From an uncultured Cocleimonas sp. (GTDB lineage Bacteria; Pseudomonadota; Gammaproteobacteria; Thiotrichales; Thiotrichaceae), in assembly GCF_947495625.1 (NCBI RefSeq), contig NZ_CANLZW010000007.1, forward strand, positions 1 to 64,000: a stretch of DNA of 64,000 nt, in the 5' to 3' direction. The position numbers and the translations under genes were made by a program. Positions 26,169-36,322 of the stretch are shown here, one piece after another; position 1 is the first letter of the stretch, and every line of letters begins with the position of its first letter. Under the pieces are notes generated by a model, which made no database searches, was not told the origin of the DNA, and saw only the letters and a program-made list of their open reading frames with translations.

Positions 26169-26648
26169 TTATTTCTGTTTTTTGTCGCTATCTGGATCCG
26201 TTTCACTGCCAGGAGTCATAAAGTTCTCCTGCATCTTTTTCCAGATATCCATATTCTTTTTAGTACTGCTTGTCCAAAAATCCATTGGATTATAGTCAGC
26301 AAACTCTTTGAAGCGCTCCTGGATGGTACTTTGTTGCTCCTGAAAGAAGTTAAGGTTTTTATCCATAAAATGCATAAACCCTTCACGAGACGTTTCGCCG
26401 TTGTATCGAATAAAGTTAACCAGGTTTTCAGTAGTGAATAGCGGTTCTTTGTTAGATTCCTGCTCCAGAATAATCTGCAATAGAATACTGCGAGTGATTT
26501 CCTCTTCGGTATTGCTGTCTATTACTTTGACTGGAATGCCGCGCTCAATCATATCTTTAATTTCTAACAACTTGATGTAACAGCTATCTTCTGTGTCATA
26601 GAGGCGTCTATTCGGATATTTTTTTATAATTCTTACATCAGCTTCCAT
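26169..26648 (-). CDS. phaR: PHA synthesis repressor PhaR
   Basis: The 159-residue protein opens with the PhaR DNA-binding domain signature RIIKKYPNRRLYDTEDSCYIKL (about 5-26), followed by the accumulation-regulator domain (ITRSILLQIILEQESNKEPLFTTENLVNFIRYNG, about 50-85) and a polar C-terminus. In known systems PhaR represses phasin genes and leaves DNA to bind the growing granule, matching phasin output to polymer. The four box-bearing promoters nearby are its likely targets. No such box is seen before phaR itself. It diverges from phaE. Confidence 0.93.
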   Translation of the reverse strand: MEADVRIIKKYPNRRLYDTEDSCYIKLLEIKDMIERGIPVKVIDSNTEEEITRSILLQIILEQESNKEPLFTTENLVNFIRYNGETSREGFMHFMDKNLNFFQEQQSTIQERFKEFADYNPMDFWTSSTKKNMDIWKKMQENFMTPGSETDPDSDKKQK

Positions 26649-26909
26649 ACTTAATCTCTTTACCTAATTGAATTTATCTTGAACTTATTATTAGCGATCT
26701 GCTAACTAAAATTGATCTAAGTTGTTTAAATACCAGTCTATTTTCATTGATAGCTATTTTTCAATGTTTCGTTCTATTACAATATGCCTCTTATGTTGAG
26801 ACAAAAAGTTCAAACTGAACAGGTATTCACTCAGCATAGCCACTAATGAGCTTAACTATACATTATCACCCGAATATCATCCTTATATCTTTATAGAATT
26901 ATTGACACC

Positions 26910-27806
26910 ATGGTAGAAAATACCTCATTTAACGACGAATGGAACAACCTGCAAAATACTTTTTGGAATAATGTGGGTTCAAGTTTTACAAATTTGCCTC
27001 AGTCAGCTTCTGATGCAGGTGTAGGTGCGGGTAATAGCAATCAATCTTCACAGTCCACGTTTTTTAATCAATGGTTAAACGATGTGGATAAATGTTGGCA
27101 AAATCACGCGCAAACAAATTCCGGTGATATTGATTCTTTATACAAAAGAGTGTCGTCTTCCAGCCGCTTCTTTTTTAACTTCACTGAGTCAATGGCAACA
27201 AATCAGCAGGGTGAGACTGTAGAGGTTCTGATTGAAAAATACCTAAAAGAATTTACTGATAAATCCTCTGTGTTTGTTGCCCCAACTGTAAATAAACCAA
27301 CAGAGAATGAAGCAGACGAGCGTTTAAACACTAATCAAAAAGATAATAATTCAGACATTAACTCACTCTGGAAACTACCTTTGGTAAACTGGCAGCAACA
27401 AGCAGCACTTTTCTCGTCGCAGAATAAGTCGTTAAACTTTTTATCGAGTTTTTTGGGAGATACGGCTGATAATCCTGAATTCTCGGCAGCTTTAAATGCG
27501 TATTTGATCGCATTACAAGAATTCCAACGGGAGTTTTTCAATTTATTTATCGTAGCTGCAAAACAAACGGTTGAAGCACTAAAGGCATTGAATGACAAAC
27601 CTGCGTCTGCGAAAGAAATCATGACACTCTGGTTAGAGCTTCTTGAAACCCAATACCTGGAGTTAATCGCAGCAGAACATTACTCTCGCGTTTATGCAAA
27701 CGTTGTAAATAGCTGGATGCTGGTGATAGACAAATCAAACAAGTCCTACGCTGAATTCATGCAGGCGAATTTGTCATCTGCACAGGCTAACGCGAATGGT
27801 CAATAG
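26910..27806 (+). CDS. phaE: Class III PHA synthase subunit PhaE
   Basis: The 298-residue helical protein fits PhaE: a variable N-terminal half and a conserved C-terminal block (LNAYLIALQEFQREFFNLFIVAAKQTVEALKAL then WLELLETQYLELIAAEHYSRVYANVVNSWM, about 190-275). PhaE forms a complex with PhaC and activates polymerisation. It overlaps the next gene, the class III phaC, by 11 bases, the expected pair. It diverges from phaR; the 261-base gap carries a small palindrome GTTCAAACTGAAC at 26808-26820 but no PhaR-type box. Confidence 0.85.
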   Translation: MVENTSFNDEWNNLQNTFWNNVGSSFTNLPQSASDAGVGAGNSNQSSQSTFFNQWLNDVDKCWQNHAQTNSGDIDSLYKRVSSSSRFFFNFTESMATNQQGETVEVLIEKYLKEFTDKSSVFVAPTVNKPTENEADERLNTNQKDNNSDINSLWKLPLVNWQQQAALFSSQNKSLNFLSSFLGDTADNPEFSAALNAYLIALQEFQREFFNLFIVAAKQTVEALKALNDKPASAKEIMTLWLELLETQYLELIAAEHYSRVYANVVNSWMLVIDKSNKSYAEFMQANLSSAQANANGQ

Positions 27807-28941
27807 TAGTGCAAATCAAGAAGCATTCGATGAACTAAAAGCTTATGGTGAAAAGTTTGGTCATCTATTGCAGGGTTTAAAACAGCAAGATGGACTGCTG
27901 GAAGAACAGTACTCAGAACGCGAACTTGTATTTGAGAAGGATAAGTTAAAACTTTATCGTTATGTCGCTAATGAAAGTAAAAATGATAATAGCGAAAACA
28001 ATACAAACGAAACTAGCGAGAATAAATCAACAGTAAAAACACCTGTTTTAATTGTTTACGCGTTGGTTAATCGCCCCAGTATTCTAGATCTGCAACAGGG
28101 TCATTCCGCCATTGAGCAAATGCTCGAATCCGGCCTCGATGTCTATCTCATCGATTGGGGCTATCCGGATGAATCGGATAAGCATCTAGACCTTAACTAC
28201 TATATCAATGAACAAATTGATGCATGCGTAGATCTTGTCTGTAGTAAAGAAAGCGCGTTGCAAGGTAAGCCAGTTAAACAAGTGAGTGTAATGGGAGTCT
28301 GTCAGGGTGGGGTGCTTGGCTTATGCTACAGCAGTTTGCATCCGCAGAGAGTTAAGAACATTGTGACCTTGGTGACACCAATCGACTTCCATACTAAAGA
28401 AGATACGCTGAGTAATCTGGTCAGATATATAGATATCGATTTAATGGTCAAAACCATGGGAAATATTCCGGGTGATATGCTCAGTAATACTTTTCTTTCA
28501 TTACGTCCGTATTATTTACAGCTGAAGAAATATTTAAATCTGGTTGATGCGACAGACCAGCTCGATGAGAAAAGCAAAGAGCGTATTGCTAACTTTATCC
28601 TTATGGAGCGTTGGATTTTTGATAGTCCAGATCAGGCGGGAGTAGCCTTTGGTGAATTCGTCAGAGGCTGTTATCAACAGAACCAATTGATAAAAAACAC
28701 CCTAAAAGTAGGGGGGTGTCCCATTGATCTCACTAACTTAGATATTCCTGTATTAAATATATACGCGAATAAAGATCATCTGGTTCCTCCGGCTTCATCA
28801 AAAGCGCTAGAGAAACTCATCCCCAAACACCAGTACCAGGCGATGCCCGTGAAAGGTGGTCATATTGGTATTTTTGTTAGCCCTAAATCTGTACAGACTA
28901 TTTTCCCCGCCATTGCTGATTGGTTGAGAAAGCATTCGTAA
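27796..28941 (+). CDS. phaC: Class III PHA synthase catalytic subunit PhaC
   Basis: The 381-residue protein has the short length and motifs of class III synthases: lipase-like box GVCQGG with Cys169, Asp in IYANKDHLVPP and His in KGGHIGIF near the end. HRPSILDLQQGHSAIEQM-like and IDWGYPDESDKHLDL blocks are also typical. The ATG lies inside phaE, so translation is probably coupled. The organism therefore has both class I and class III enzymes. A copy of the G-run repeat lies inside the gene and encodes LKVGGC at about residues 302-308, where the family usually has a similar VGG-x-x-IDL stretch. Confidence 0.92.
   Translation: MVNSSANQEAFDELKAYGEKFGHLLQGLKQQDGLLEEQYSERELVFEKDKLKLYRYVANESKNDNSENNTNETSENKSTVKTPVLIVYALVNRPSILDLQQGHSAIEQMLESGLDVYLIDWGYPDESDKHLDLNYYINEQIDACVDLVCSKESALQGKPVKQVSVMGVCQGGVLGLCYSSLHPQRVKNIVTLVTPIDFHTKEDTLSNLVRYIDIDLMVKTMGNIPGDMLSNTFLSLRPYYLQLKKYLNLVDATDQLDEKSKERIANFILMERWIFDSPDQAGVAFGEFVRGCYQQNQLIKNTLKVGGCPIDLTNLDIPVLNIYANKDHLVPPASSKALEKLIPKHQYQAMPVKGGHIGIFVSPKSVQTIFPAIADWLRKHS
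28700..28720 (+). repeat. G-run dispersed repeat core inside class III phaC
   Basis: Reads CCCTAAAAGTAGGGGGGTGTC, with TAAAAAACAC before it, a full match including the A-rich flank. It is the only copy inside a gene and keeps the reading frame. Confidence 0.75.
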
Positions 28942-29221
28942 TTAGCTTTGTAGTTATAGTCGCTAAAGCTAAGTCAGCTTGCATGCCTCTAATCTATATG
29001 CCTATAATAATAAATAATAAATATAATAAGTAATTGTTTTAAATAGTTCTTTTTGACGCTTAAGAGACCATCAATGGCGCATTTTGTGTAATGAGTCATT
29101 TGTTCTAAGGTTATTGTCTGCCTATAGTTATCATTAGTTCTTCAAGACTATTTAGTCATTTTAGTGATTAACTAACTGTATATAAAAAACGTAAAAACAA
29201 AAATTAGTGAATGAGGATGAT

Positions 29222-30907
29222 ATGGCAAAAAGCACAAAACCGCTGTCAGATATAGAAATTGCTCGAAAAGCAACCATGCTACCGATTCAGGATATCGCAG
29301 ATAAACTCGGCATACCCAGTGATCATATTCTTAATTACGGTAAAAACCGGGCAAAAGTAAGTCGTGAATATGTTGAAGCACAATCTGATCGTCCCAATGG
29401 AAAACTTATTCTAGTTGCCGGTATTACTCCAACAGCAGCGGGCGAAGGTAAAACAACCACCTCAGTTGGTATGGGCGATGGGCTAAGTCGTCTGGGTAAA
29501 AAAGTTGCAATCTGTTTACGCGAACCTTCACTAGGACCTTGTTTCGGTATGAAAGGTGGTGCAGCAGGCGGTGGTTATTCTCAAGTCGTGCCTATGGAAG
29601 AAATTAACCTGCATTTCAATGGCGACTTTCACGCGATTGGCGCAGCGCATAATTTGCTATCTGCAATGATTGATAATCACATCTACTGGGGTAACGAGCT
29701 TGAATTAGACTGCAGAAAAGTCACCTGGGGCAGGGTGGTGGATATGAATGATCGCTCACTGCGTCAACTAACAATTGGATTAGGCGGTGTATTTAATGGC
29801 TATCCTCGTACCGATCATTTCGATATTACGGTTGCCTCGGAAGTTATGGCGATATTTTGTCTAGCTAATGATCTAACTGATCTACAGGAACGACTCGGAA
29901 ATATCATTGTCGGTACAACGCGTGATGGTAAAGACATTTATGCGCGAGATATCAAAGCAGTCGGTGCAATGACAGCCTTATTAAAAGATGCAATTCAACC
30001 GAATCTGGTGCAAACCATGGAAGGCACACCGTGCTTTATCCACGGCGGGCCATTCGCCAATATCGCACACGGTTGTAACTCGGTAATCGCGACTAAAACC
30101 GCACTCAAACACGCCGATTATGTGATTACCGAAGCCGGTTTCGGCGCAGATTTAGGCGCAGAAAAATTCTTCGATATTAAAATGCGTAAATCAGGTTTGA
30201 AGCCAGATGCAGCAGTAATCGTTGCAACGATTCGTGCACTAAAAATTCACGGTGGAGCAGAAGCAGATAAACTTAGTGAAGAAAATCTGAAGGCACTCGA
30301 GGATGGTTTTGTTAATCTTAAACGACATGTCACTAATACACGTAAATTTGGCGTTCCTGTGATGGTCGCATTAAATAGCTTCAGTGCCGATACCAAGGCA
30401 GAACGTGACTTACTATTAGGTCTCTGTGAAAAAGCAGGTATCAGCGCGGTGGAATCAGATCACTGGGCACGCGGTGGTGAAGGTGCAGAAGCATTGAGTC
30501 AGGCTGTTGTCGATATGATAGATAACGAACCAGCTAAATTTGAATTTTTATACAACGCGCAACTTTCACTATGGGGTAAAACACGTACCATCGCACAAGA
30601 GTTATACGGTGCAGAAGATATCATCGCCGATAAAAAAGTACGTAATCAGTTTGAAGCACTCGAAGAAAAGCACGGTGATTTGCCGATCTGTATCGCAAAA
30701 ACACCATTATCATTTAGTACCGATCCCATGCTGAAGGGCGCTCCAAGCGGACACGTTGTACCGATACGTGAAGTTCGATTATCTGCAGGTGCTGGCTTCG
30801 TTGTGGTTGTCTGTGGTGACATTATGACAATGCCTGGTTTACCAAGAAAGCCCGCAGCAGAAAGCATTTATGTTAGAGAAGATGGTGAGATAGAAGGATT
30901 GTTCTAA
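29222..30907 (+). CDS. fhs: Formate-tetrahydrofolate ligase
   Basis: The 561-residue protein has the expected length and motifs of Fhs: ATP-binding [20 protein letters not shown] (about 64-83), [18 protein letters not shown] and the end [20 protein letters not shown]. It joins formate to tetrahydrofolate with ATP to feed one-carbon metabolism. GAGG five bases before the ATG at 29222 is a better start than the GTG at 29207. It is followed by a LysR gene after 220 bases. A damaged copy of its 3' end lies 7 kb downstream. The gap before it (28942-29221) has a weak hairpin right after phaC and AT-rich DNA. Confidence 0.96.
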   Translation: MAKSTKPLSDIEIARKATMLPIQDIADKLGIPSDHILNYGKNRAKVSREYVEAQSDRPNGKLILVAGITPTAAGEGKTTTSVGMGDGLSRLGKKVAICLREPSLGPCFGMKGGAAGGGYSQVVPMEEINLHFNGDFHAIGAAHNLLSAMIDNHIYWGNELELDCRKVTWGRVVDMNDRSLRQLTIGLGGVFNGYPRTDHFDITVASEVMAIFCLANDLTDLQERLGNIIVGTTRDGKDIYARDIKAVGAMTALLKDAIQPNLVQTMEGTPCFIHGGPFANIAHGCNSVIATKTALKHADYVITEAGFGADLGAEKFFDIKMRKSGLKPDAAVIVATIRALKIHGGAEADKLSEENLKALEDGFVNLKRHVTNTRKFGVPVMVALNSFSADTKAERDLLLGLCEKAGISAVESDHWARGGEGAEALSQAVVDMIDNEPAKFEFLYNAQLSLWGKTRTIAQELYGAEDIIADKKVRNQFEALEEKHGDLPICIAKTPLSFSTDPMLKGAPSGHVVPIREVRLSAGAGFVVVVCGDIMTMPGLPRKPAAESIYVREDGEIEGLF

Positions 30908-31127
30908 AGACTGTTTTTTAAAAAAATAGGGTGATATTGAAAAGTATTCTACGAGTGATATTAAAAACGATACTAAGCATGACCTTAAATAGACTTTAGG
31001 GTCGTGATTTCCATTACTTTAACTCACACATTTTTCCAAATTATTCTCCAAATTATTTATTATTAACACTAAGTTGAGTCTCAACCTGTTATGGTTTGGT
31101 GCTTTAAGGTAAGAAGTAATAATTAAA

Positions 31128-32042
31128 ATGAATCTTAACTGGATAGAAGATTTTCTTACCCTTTCTAATTGTGGAAATTTTCGCATAGCTTCTGAGCAGA
31201 GGTTTGTCTCTCAGCCTGCATTTAGCCGACGTATTCTCTCACTCGAAACCTGGGTAGGCGCCACACTGATAGACCGTAGTAGACAACCTGTGTATTTAAC
31301 TGAAGCAGGCGAACTATTTAAGCCAGTTGCGCAAGAGATAGTGCGTCTGGCATATCTCTCAAGAAATGATATTCAGGTAAAGAAGAGGGAGAAAGAAGAA
31401 AAAATTCGTTTTGCTACCTTAAGTACGCTGGCTCAATACTTTCTACCTTCCTGGTTAAAGAGTATTCAAGAAGATATCGAATCAGAATTATTCAGTGTAA
31501 GAACAGATTTTGCGAATGTAGAAGATTACTTAGGTGCTTTGGATCAAGGGGAGGCAGATTTTTTTATTTGCTATGAAGATCCAACAGAATTACTGCTGAA
31601 TGATATGAAAAAGTATTCATCATTACAATTGGGCGTTGAAGTGTTGGTGCCGGTGGTAAGCCCAGATAGTAACGGAGAACCGAGGTGGTGGTTGCCATCA
31701 AACCCTAAAAAGGTTATCCCTTATCTTCAGACTCAATACACTTCGTCTCTTTTGCCGGTAAAGCATCATCTTGATAGTCGCTACCGTAATCTCAAGTTCT
31801 TATCTGTTTATCAATCGACTATTGCAGCCTCATTGTGTGCGATGGCTCGTGAAGGGTATGGCGTAGCATGGGTGCCCTTATCAATTGCAATTAATGATTT
31901 AGATAAAGGATTGTTGGTTCGCGCAGGTGATGAAAATGACGAAATCAAACTGGTTATAAAAATTTATAGAAACGCCAATATCATCCCACCTCAGGCAGAA
32001 AAAATATGGCAGATGTTACTGCACAAAGACTCCCGATTCTAA
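31128..32042 (+). CDS. LysR-family transcriptional regulator
   Basis: The 304-residue protein begins with a winged-helix domain (NWIEDFLTLSNCGNFRIASEQRFVSQPAFSRRILSLETWVGATLIDRS, about 4-50) and continues with a periplasmic-binding-like effector domain. It lies just upstream of, and in line with, the amino-acid ABC transporter genes, so it may control them or fhs. Its substrate is not evident. LysR genes are more often divergent from their target, so the link is only inferred. Confidence 0.87.
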   Translation: MNLNWIEDFLTLSNCGNFRIASEQRFVSQPAFSRRILSLETWVGATLIDRSRQPVYLTEAGELFKPVAQEIVRLAYLSRNDIQVKKREKEEKIRFATLSTLAQYFLPSWLKSIQEDIESELFSVRTDFANVEDYLGALDQGEADFFICYEDPTELLLNDMKKYSSLQLGVEVLVPVVSPDSNGEPRWWLPSNPKKVIPYLQTQYTSSLLPVKHHLDSRYRNLKFLSVYQSTIAASLCAMAREGYGVAWVPLSIAINDLDKGLLVRAGDENDEIKLVIKIYRNANIIPPQAEKIWQMLLHKDSRF

Positions 32043-32554
32043 CACTCTTGATACTAACAACACTCTCAAAACATGCTGACTGTCGGTCAGGCTTTTCAAA
32101 TCAAGTTCGAGATTCTGCCCTTTACTCTGAATCACTAGCGTAACGTCATCAATAATCAAGATTTAATAGGCACTCAACGCCAAGTGATGCGTTTTTTGCA
32201 TGAGTGGCACCATTAAAGGCATTAGACAGAAGTAACCTTTCATTTTACATTCTTTAAGAGCAAGAGAACGTTATTGATGAGGCTAGTTACTCGATTACGA
32301 TTTATGTATTCGAACACTATCTCGATATACGTACTTATTTATTTACAAAACAAAAAATGAATTAAATTTTATAAGTATCAGTTTATTTTTAAATTCATTA
32401 AAGAGTCATATAAGTCCACTAGTATCGTTTAACACTATTTACTTTTTTCAAATATATAAAAGGAATATTGAATAGGTCTGGTTGCTGAATGAAAATTATC
32501 ATTTCGGTCATCATTTCAATATAAGTATTTAACTATAAATCAGGAAATGAATTA
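32043..32554. other. 512-base intergenic region before the amino-acid transporter
   Basis: There is no supportable ORF. A small hairpin GCTGAC-TGTCG-GTCAGGC then TTTTC at 32075-32097 may be the LysR-gene terminator. The last 200 bases are very AT-rich and should hold the transporter promoter and perhaps the LysR-type operator, but I cannot define either. Confidence 0.4.
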
Positions 32555-33592
32555 ATGAAACTCACTACATTTTTCACATCAGTTGCCGCAGTTACTGGAA
32601 TATTAGTTGGTGGTATGACAACCGCTTCAGCAGAAAGTACCTTGGAAATAGTAAAAAAACGCGATCATCTGCGCTGTCAGATAGGTAAGCCTTCCCCAGG
32701 CTTCTATACCATTGATGCCAAGGGTGATTGGGATGGCTTTTATGTAGCTAATTGCCAGGCAATTGCCGCCGCTATTTTCGGTGACAAGTCAAAAGTAAAA
32801 TATCAATCGGTTGGTAGCCAGGTGAGATTCACGGCACTTGCAAATGGCGAGTCAGATCTTTTATCACAATCAGCTACCATGACTATGTCACGTGACTCTC
32901 AATTAGGTTTGGATTTTCTACAAACCAATTTTTATGATGGTCAGGGTTTTATGGTTCGAAAGGACAGCGGTATAACAAGCGCGCTTCAACTAAAAGGTGC
33001 CAAGGTATGTGTAAAGACTGGTTCGACTTCTGAACTTAATTTAGCCGATTTTAGCCGTAAGCATAATCTAAAAATTAGCGCGGTTACTTTTGAAGACTTC
33101 AATGTTCGAGATGAGACCTATGTAAAGGGTGGCTGTGACGCACTCACCAATGACAAATCATCGTTGGCTGCAAATAGTGCTGCTTTCCCAAAGCCTAAGG
33201 ATCATTTGATTCTACCTGAAACGCTATCTAAAGAACCTCTTGGACTTGTAGTACGACAGGGTGATAGCGACTGGGCAAATCTTGTCAGATGGTCTTTGAA
33301 TGCCATGGTTAATGCTGAAGAGCTAGGTGTCAACAGTCAAAATGTTGATGAAATGCGTAAGTCAGATAATCCATCAATACGTCGACTCTTAGGTGTTGAA
33401 GGGAATCTTCATGACGGCATAGGCTTAGATAAAGACTGGGCATATAACATCATTAAACAAATTGGTAACTATGGTGAGAACTATGAGCGCTATCTTGGAA
33501 ATGGTGACAAGGCTCTTGGAATCACTCGTGCAGGTACACTCAACGCACTTTGGACAAATGGCGGATTACTGTATTCACCTCCTATGCGATAA
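32555..33592 (+). CDS. aapJ: Amino-acid ABC transporter substrate-binding protein (AapJ-like)
   Basis: The 345-residue protein has a Sec signal peptide (MKLTTFFTSVAAVTGILVGGMTTASA, cleaved near residue 26) and then the general L-amino-acid binding family sequence: LEIVKKRDHLRCQIGKPSPGFYTIDAKGDWDGFYVANCQAIAAAIFGD and VKTGSTSELNLADFS. It should bind amino acids in the periplasm and deliver them to the two permeases encoded next. GGAAATGAATTA precedes the ATG. A stable hairpin separates it from the permease genes. Confidence 0.9.
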   Translation: MKLTTFFTSVAAVTGILVGGMTTASAESTLEIVKKRDHLRCQIGKPSPGFYTIDAKGDWDGFYVANCQAIAAAIFGDKSKVKYQSVGSQVRFTALANGESDLLSQSATMTMSRDSQLGLDFLQTNFYDGQGFMVRKDSGITSALQLKGAKVCVKTGSTSELNLADFSRKHNLKISAVTFEDFNVRDETYVKGGCDALTNDKSSLAANSAAFPKPKDHLILPETLSKEPLGLVVRQGDSDWANLVRWSLNAMVNAEELGVNSQNVDEMRKSDNPSIRRLLGVEGNLHDGIGLDKDWAYNIIKQIGNYGENYERYLGNGDKALGITRAGTLNALWTNGGLLYSPPMR

Positions 33593-33641
33593 ATGACGCG
33601 ATAAAAAATGCGATAAATCATGTTTCAACATGCACTGGCGC

Positions 33642-33664
33642 ACGACCATTTGTTTACTGGTCGT
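33642..33664 (+). promoter_or_regulatory. Hairpin between binding-protein and permease genes
   Basis: ACGACCA and TGGTCGT form a seven-base stem around a nine-base loop, without a T run. Such hairpins after binding-protein genes often protect the upstream mRNA so that the binding protein is made in excess. Confidence 0.5.
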
Positions 33665-33683
33665 AAGGGGTTGATGTCGGTGT

Positions 33684-34940
33684 ATGTTGTTCTCAATAAA
33701 CGAATACCAAAGAGAAATTATTGTTGTGGCCAATGATAGTAATACCAAATCGCAACGCATAAAACCGAAAGAAAAGTTTAACTTTTTCCAAGATGAGCGC
33801 GTTCGCGGCATCTTCTATCAAATATTGACAGTAGTAATTATTGGTTGTTTTTTTTGGTATTTGATCAGTAATACTGCACACAATCTTGAATTAAGGGGGA
33901 TGAACTCTGGCTTTGGTTTTTTAAATGTAGCGGCAGGATTTGACCCTGGTTTCAAGCTTATCTCTTATACGCCGGGGATTGGAACGTATGGTCGTATTTT
34001 TTTAATCGGTATACTTAACACACTGTATGTCTCTTTTTTGGCGATTATTGCGTGTACTGTCTTAGGGTTTTTTATTGGTATATTAAGACTTTCCAGCAAC
34101 TGGTTGATTTCAAAAGTAGCCTTAACATTCATTGAGATATTTCGTAACACACCTTTATTGATTCAATTAATTTTCTGGTATGTGGGTGTTTTTAGCATAC
34201 TGCCTCAAATAAAAAATAGTTTGGATCTTTCTGCAGGTGCAGAAGTGGTATTGCTCAATAACCGAGGTTTATATACCGCTTGGCCAGTACCAGGAGAGCA
34301 ATTCTGGATAACGGGTTTGGCATTTATGGTTGCGCTTATCTGTGTCTATTTGCTCAAGAAATGGGTCAATAAACATCAAGACAAAACGGGGAAAAGAGTA
34401 CCTGTTTTGTTACCATCACTAGCAATACTTTTAATCTTACCTGGTCTCGTTTTTTTACTGACAGGGGCTCCTCTTAGCTGGGATGTCCCGAAGATTGAAG
34501 GTTTTAATTTTGTAGGAGGCGCCAGTTTACCTCCCGCTTTTATCGCCTTATTAGTGGCATTGGTTGTTTATGGTGCTGCACACATGGCTGAAATTGTTCG
34601 AGCCGGCATACAGTCGATTAATAAAGGACAGAATGATGCTGCGCTTGCCATTGGTTTACGGCAGAACAAGGCCTTACGCCTCATCATAATTCCTCAGGCA
34701 ATGCCTGCCATTATCCCGCCGATGATTAGTTTGTGGCTGAGTACGGTTAAAAACTCATCACTCGCAGTGGCGATTGGTTATTCAGATATTGTTTCACTGT
34801 TTATGCAGACGTCATTAAATCAAGCAGGGTATGCCATAGAAATCGTCGCCATGACCATGGGATTTTATATGTTCGTGAGTCTGATTATTTCAGGGCTGCT
34901 CAATATCTATAATAAGAAAGTCCAGCTGGTGGAGCGTTGA
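33684..34940 (+). CDS. aapQ: Amino-acid ABC transporter permease (AapQ-like)
   Basis: The 418-residue membrane protein carries the AapQ opening DERVRGIFYQILTVVIIG, the SGFGFLN block and the ABC permease loop HMAEIVRAGIQSINKGQNDAALAIGL (about 305-330), with several membrane helices. It forms the inner-membrane channel with the next gene product. The start is uncertain: this ATG has a distant AAGGGG, while a GTG at 33726 would give a more usual N-terminal length. It ends one base before the next gene. Confidence 0.9.
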   Translation: MLFSINEYQREIIVVANDSNTKSQRIKPKEKFNFFQDERVRGIFYQILTVVIIGCFFWYLISNTAHNLELRGMNSGFGFLNVAAGFDPGFKLISYTPGIGTYGRIFLIGILNTLYVSFLAIIACTVLGFFIGILRLSSNWLISKVALTFIEIFRNTPLLIQLIFWYVGVFSILPQIKNSLDLSAGAEVVLLNNRGLYTAWPVPGEQFWITGLAFMVALICVYLLKKWVNKHQDKTGKRVPVLLPSLAILLILPGLVFLLTGAPLSWDVPKIEGFNFVGGASLPPAFIALLVALVVYGAAHMAEIVRAGIQSINKGQNDAALAIGLRQNKALRLIIIPQAMPAIIPPMISLWLSTVKNSSLAVAIGYSDIVSLFMQTSLNQAGYAIEIVAMTMGFYMFVSLIISGLLNIYNKKVQLVER

Positions 34941-34941
34941 G

Positions 34942-36270
34942 ATGGCTTTTGTAAAAAAAGAAATAACCCCCGCTAGACCTGCACCGTTATCTGAACGATC
35001 AGTAATTGGCTGGATGCATAAACATCTATTTAGCTCTTTCTACAATAGTATTCTCACCATAGTGACGATGTATATTATTTACATTACAACGAAAGGTTTA
35101 TGGGTCTGGGGCATAGCCGATGCTGTATGGATCGCTGAGAGTAGACGAGAGTGTTTTGATATCAGTATTGATGGCGCATGCTGGGCAGGTGTGATTGCGT
35201 GGATGGATAATATTTTTTACGGTCGTTATCCGAAAGACGAGCTGTGGCGAGTTAACGTTGGTATTTTACTATTAATCGTCTGGATGCTGCCGCTGTGGTT
35301 ACCGCGTGTTAAAGGCAAAATATTTATAGCCATTACCTTGATTAGTTTTTACCCTTTTTTAGCAAATTATATATTCCTGGGGGGTGAAAGTAGTTTTTTT
35401 AGCCAGTTTATGGTTTCAGCTGCGATCGTTTCTTTCGTCGTTATTATGTTGAATGCGATTATTGGTGTAATCCAGGGCCAAAGTATTTCAACATTTATTG
35501 CTACCCGTTTAGGCAGTTCACTGAAATCTGAAAAGAGCCAACGGAACCTAAACATAGCGCTTCTAATCATGGCTTTTATCATTGCATTTTTATGGCAACA
35601 AAGCTGGGTTCTAGGCGAAGTACCCTGGACTAAATGGGGAGGACTATTCCTAACCTTAGTCATTTCAGGGATTGGTATTGCCACCGCTTTACCTAGCGGA
35701 ATTATTCTGGCTCTGGGTCGCCGTTCAAAATTACCTGTCATCAAGGTGCTTAGTACCACTTTTATTGAAGTGTTTCGCTCGGTGCCACTCATTACCGTGC
35801 TGTTTATGGCGACGACCATGTTTCCGTTGTTTTTACCCGAAGGCTTTGTGCTCAATAAATTAGCTCAGGTAATCATTGCAGTGTGCCTATTTAATGCGGC
35901 TTACATGGCTGAAACCGTTCGTGGTGGGTTGCAAACTATTCCCAAAGGGCAGTATGAAGGGGCACATACCATTGGCTTGGGTTACTGGGGAACCATGGGT
36001 TTAATTGTGATGCCGCAAGCTTTAAAAAATATGATTCCAAATATTGTAGGTAATTTTATTAGCATCTTAAAAGGGACTACATTGGTCTCAATTATCGGCT
36101 TATTCGATATTTTAGGGATGTTAAGTAGCGTCAGTCGAGATTTATCTTGGATCGGTTTACACAAGGAACCACTGTTATTTGGCGCGATGATATTTTTTAT
36201 ACTTTGCGCGCTGATGTCAAAATACAGTCGTCATCTAGAAGCTAAGTTGTCCACTAATCGTAAAACGTAG
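34942..36270 (+). CDS. aapM: Amino-acid ABC transporter permease (AapM-like)
   Basis: The 442-residue membrane protein is the second permease of the general amino-acid transporter: a long N-terminal region with extra helices, then the conserved half FIEVFRSVPLITVLFMATTMFPLFLPEG and the loop YMAETVRGGLQTIPKGQYEGAHTIGLGYW (about 315-345). GGAGCG lies just before the ATG. It starts a base after aapQ ends, so translation is coupled. Confidence 0.92.
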   Translation: MAFVKKEITPARPAPLSERSVIGWMHKHLFSSFYNSILTIVTMYIIYITTKGLWVWGIADAVWIAESRRECFDISIDGACWAGVIAWMDNIFYGRYPKDELWRVNVGILLLIVWMLPLWLPRVKGKIFIAITLISFYPFLANYIFLGGESSFFSQFMVSAAIVSFVVIMLNAIIGVIQGQSISTFIATRLGSSLKSEKSQRNLNIALLIMAFIIAFLWQQSWVLGEVPWTKWGGLFLTLVISGIGIATALPSGIILALGRRSKLPVIKVLSTTFIEVFRSVPLITVLFMATTMFPLFLPEGFVLNKLAQVIIAVCLFNAAYMAETVRGGLQTIPKGQYEGAHTIGLGYWGTMGLIVMPQALKNMIPNIVGNFISILKGTTLVSIIGLFDILGMLSSVSRDLSWIGLHKEPLLFGAMIFFILCALMSKYSRHLEAKLSTNRKT

Positions 36271-36322
36271 TTCTTAGAAAATTAAGAAATAGACACTAAA
36301 AAAGAGAACACCAAGGAATAAA

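Noticed and set aside
26808-26820. Palindrome GTTCAAACTGAAC before phaE as an operator
   Set aside because: It is short, single, and unlike the PhaR-type boxes; nothing else supports regulation there.
14795-28941. The PHA region as a recently acquired island
   Set aside because: There is no integrase, transposase or tRNA-site duplication, and base composition by eye matches the neighbours. The duplication there is local.
35367-35855. 162-residue minus-strand ORF inside the AapM-like gene
   Set aside because: Antisense shadow of a membrane protein; no start signal and no recognisable domain.
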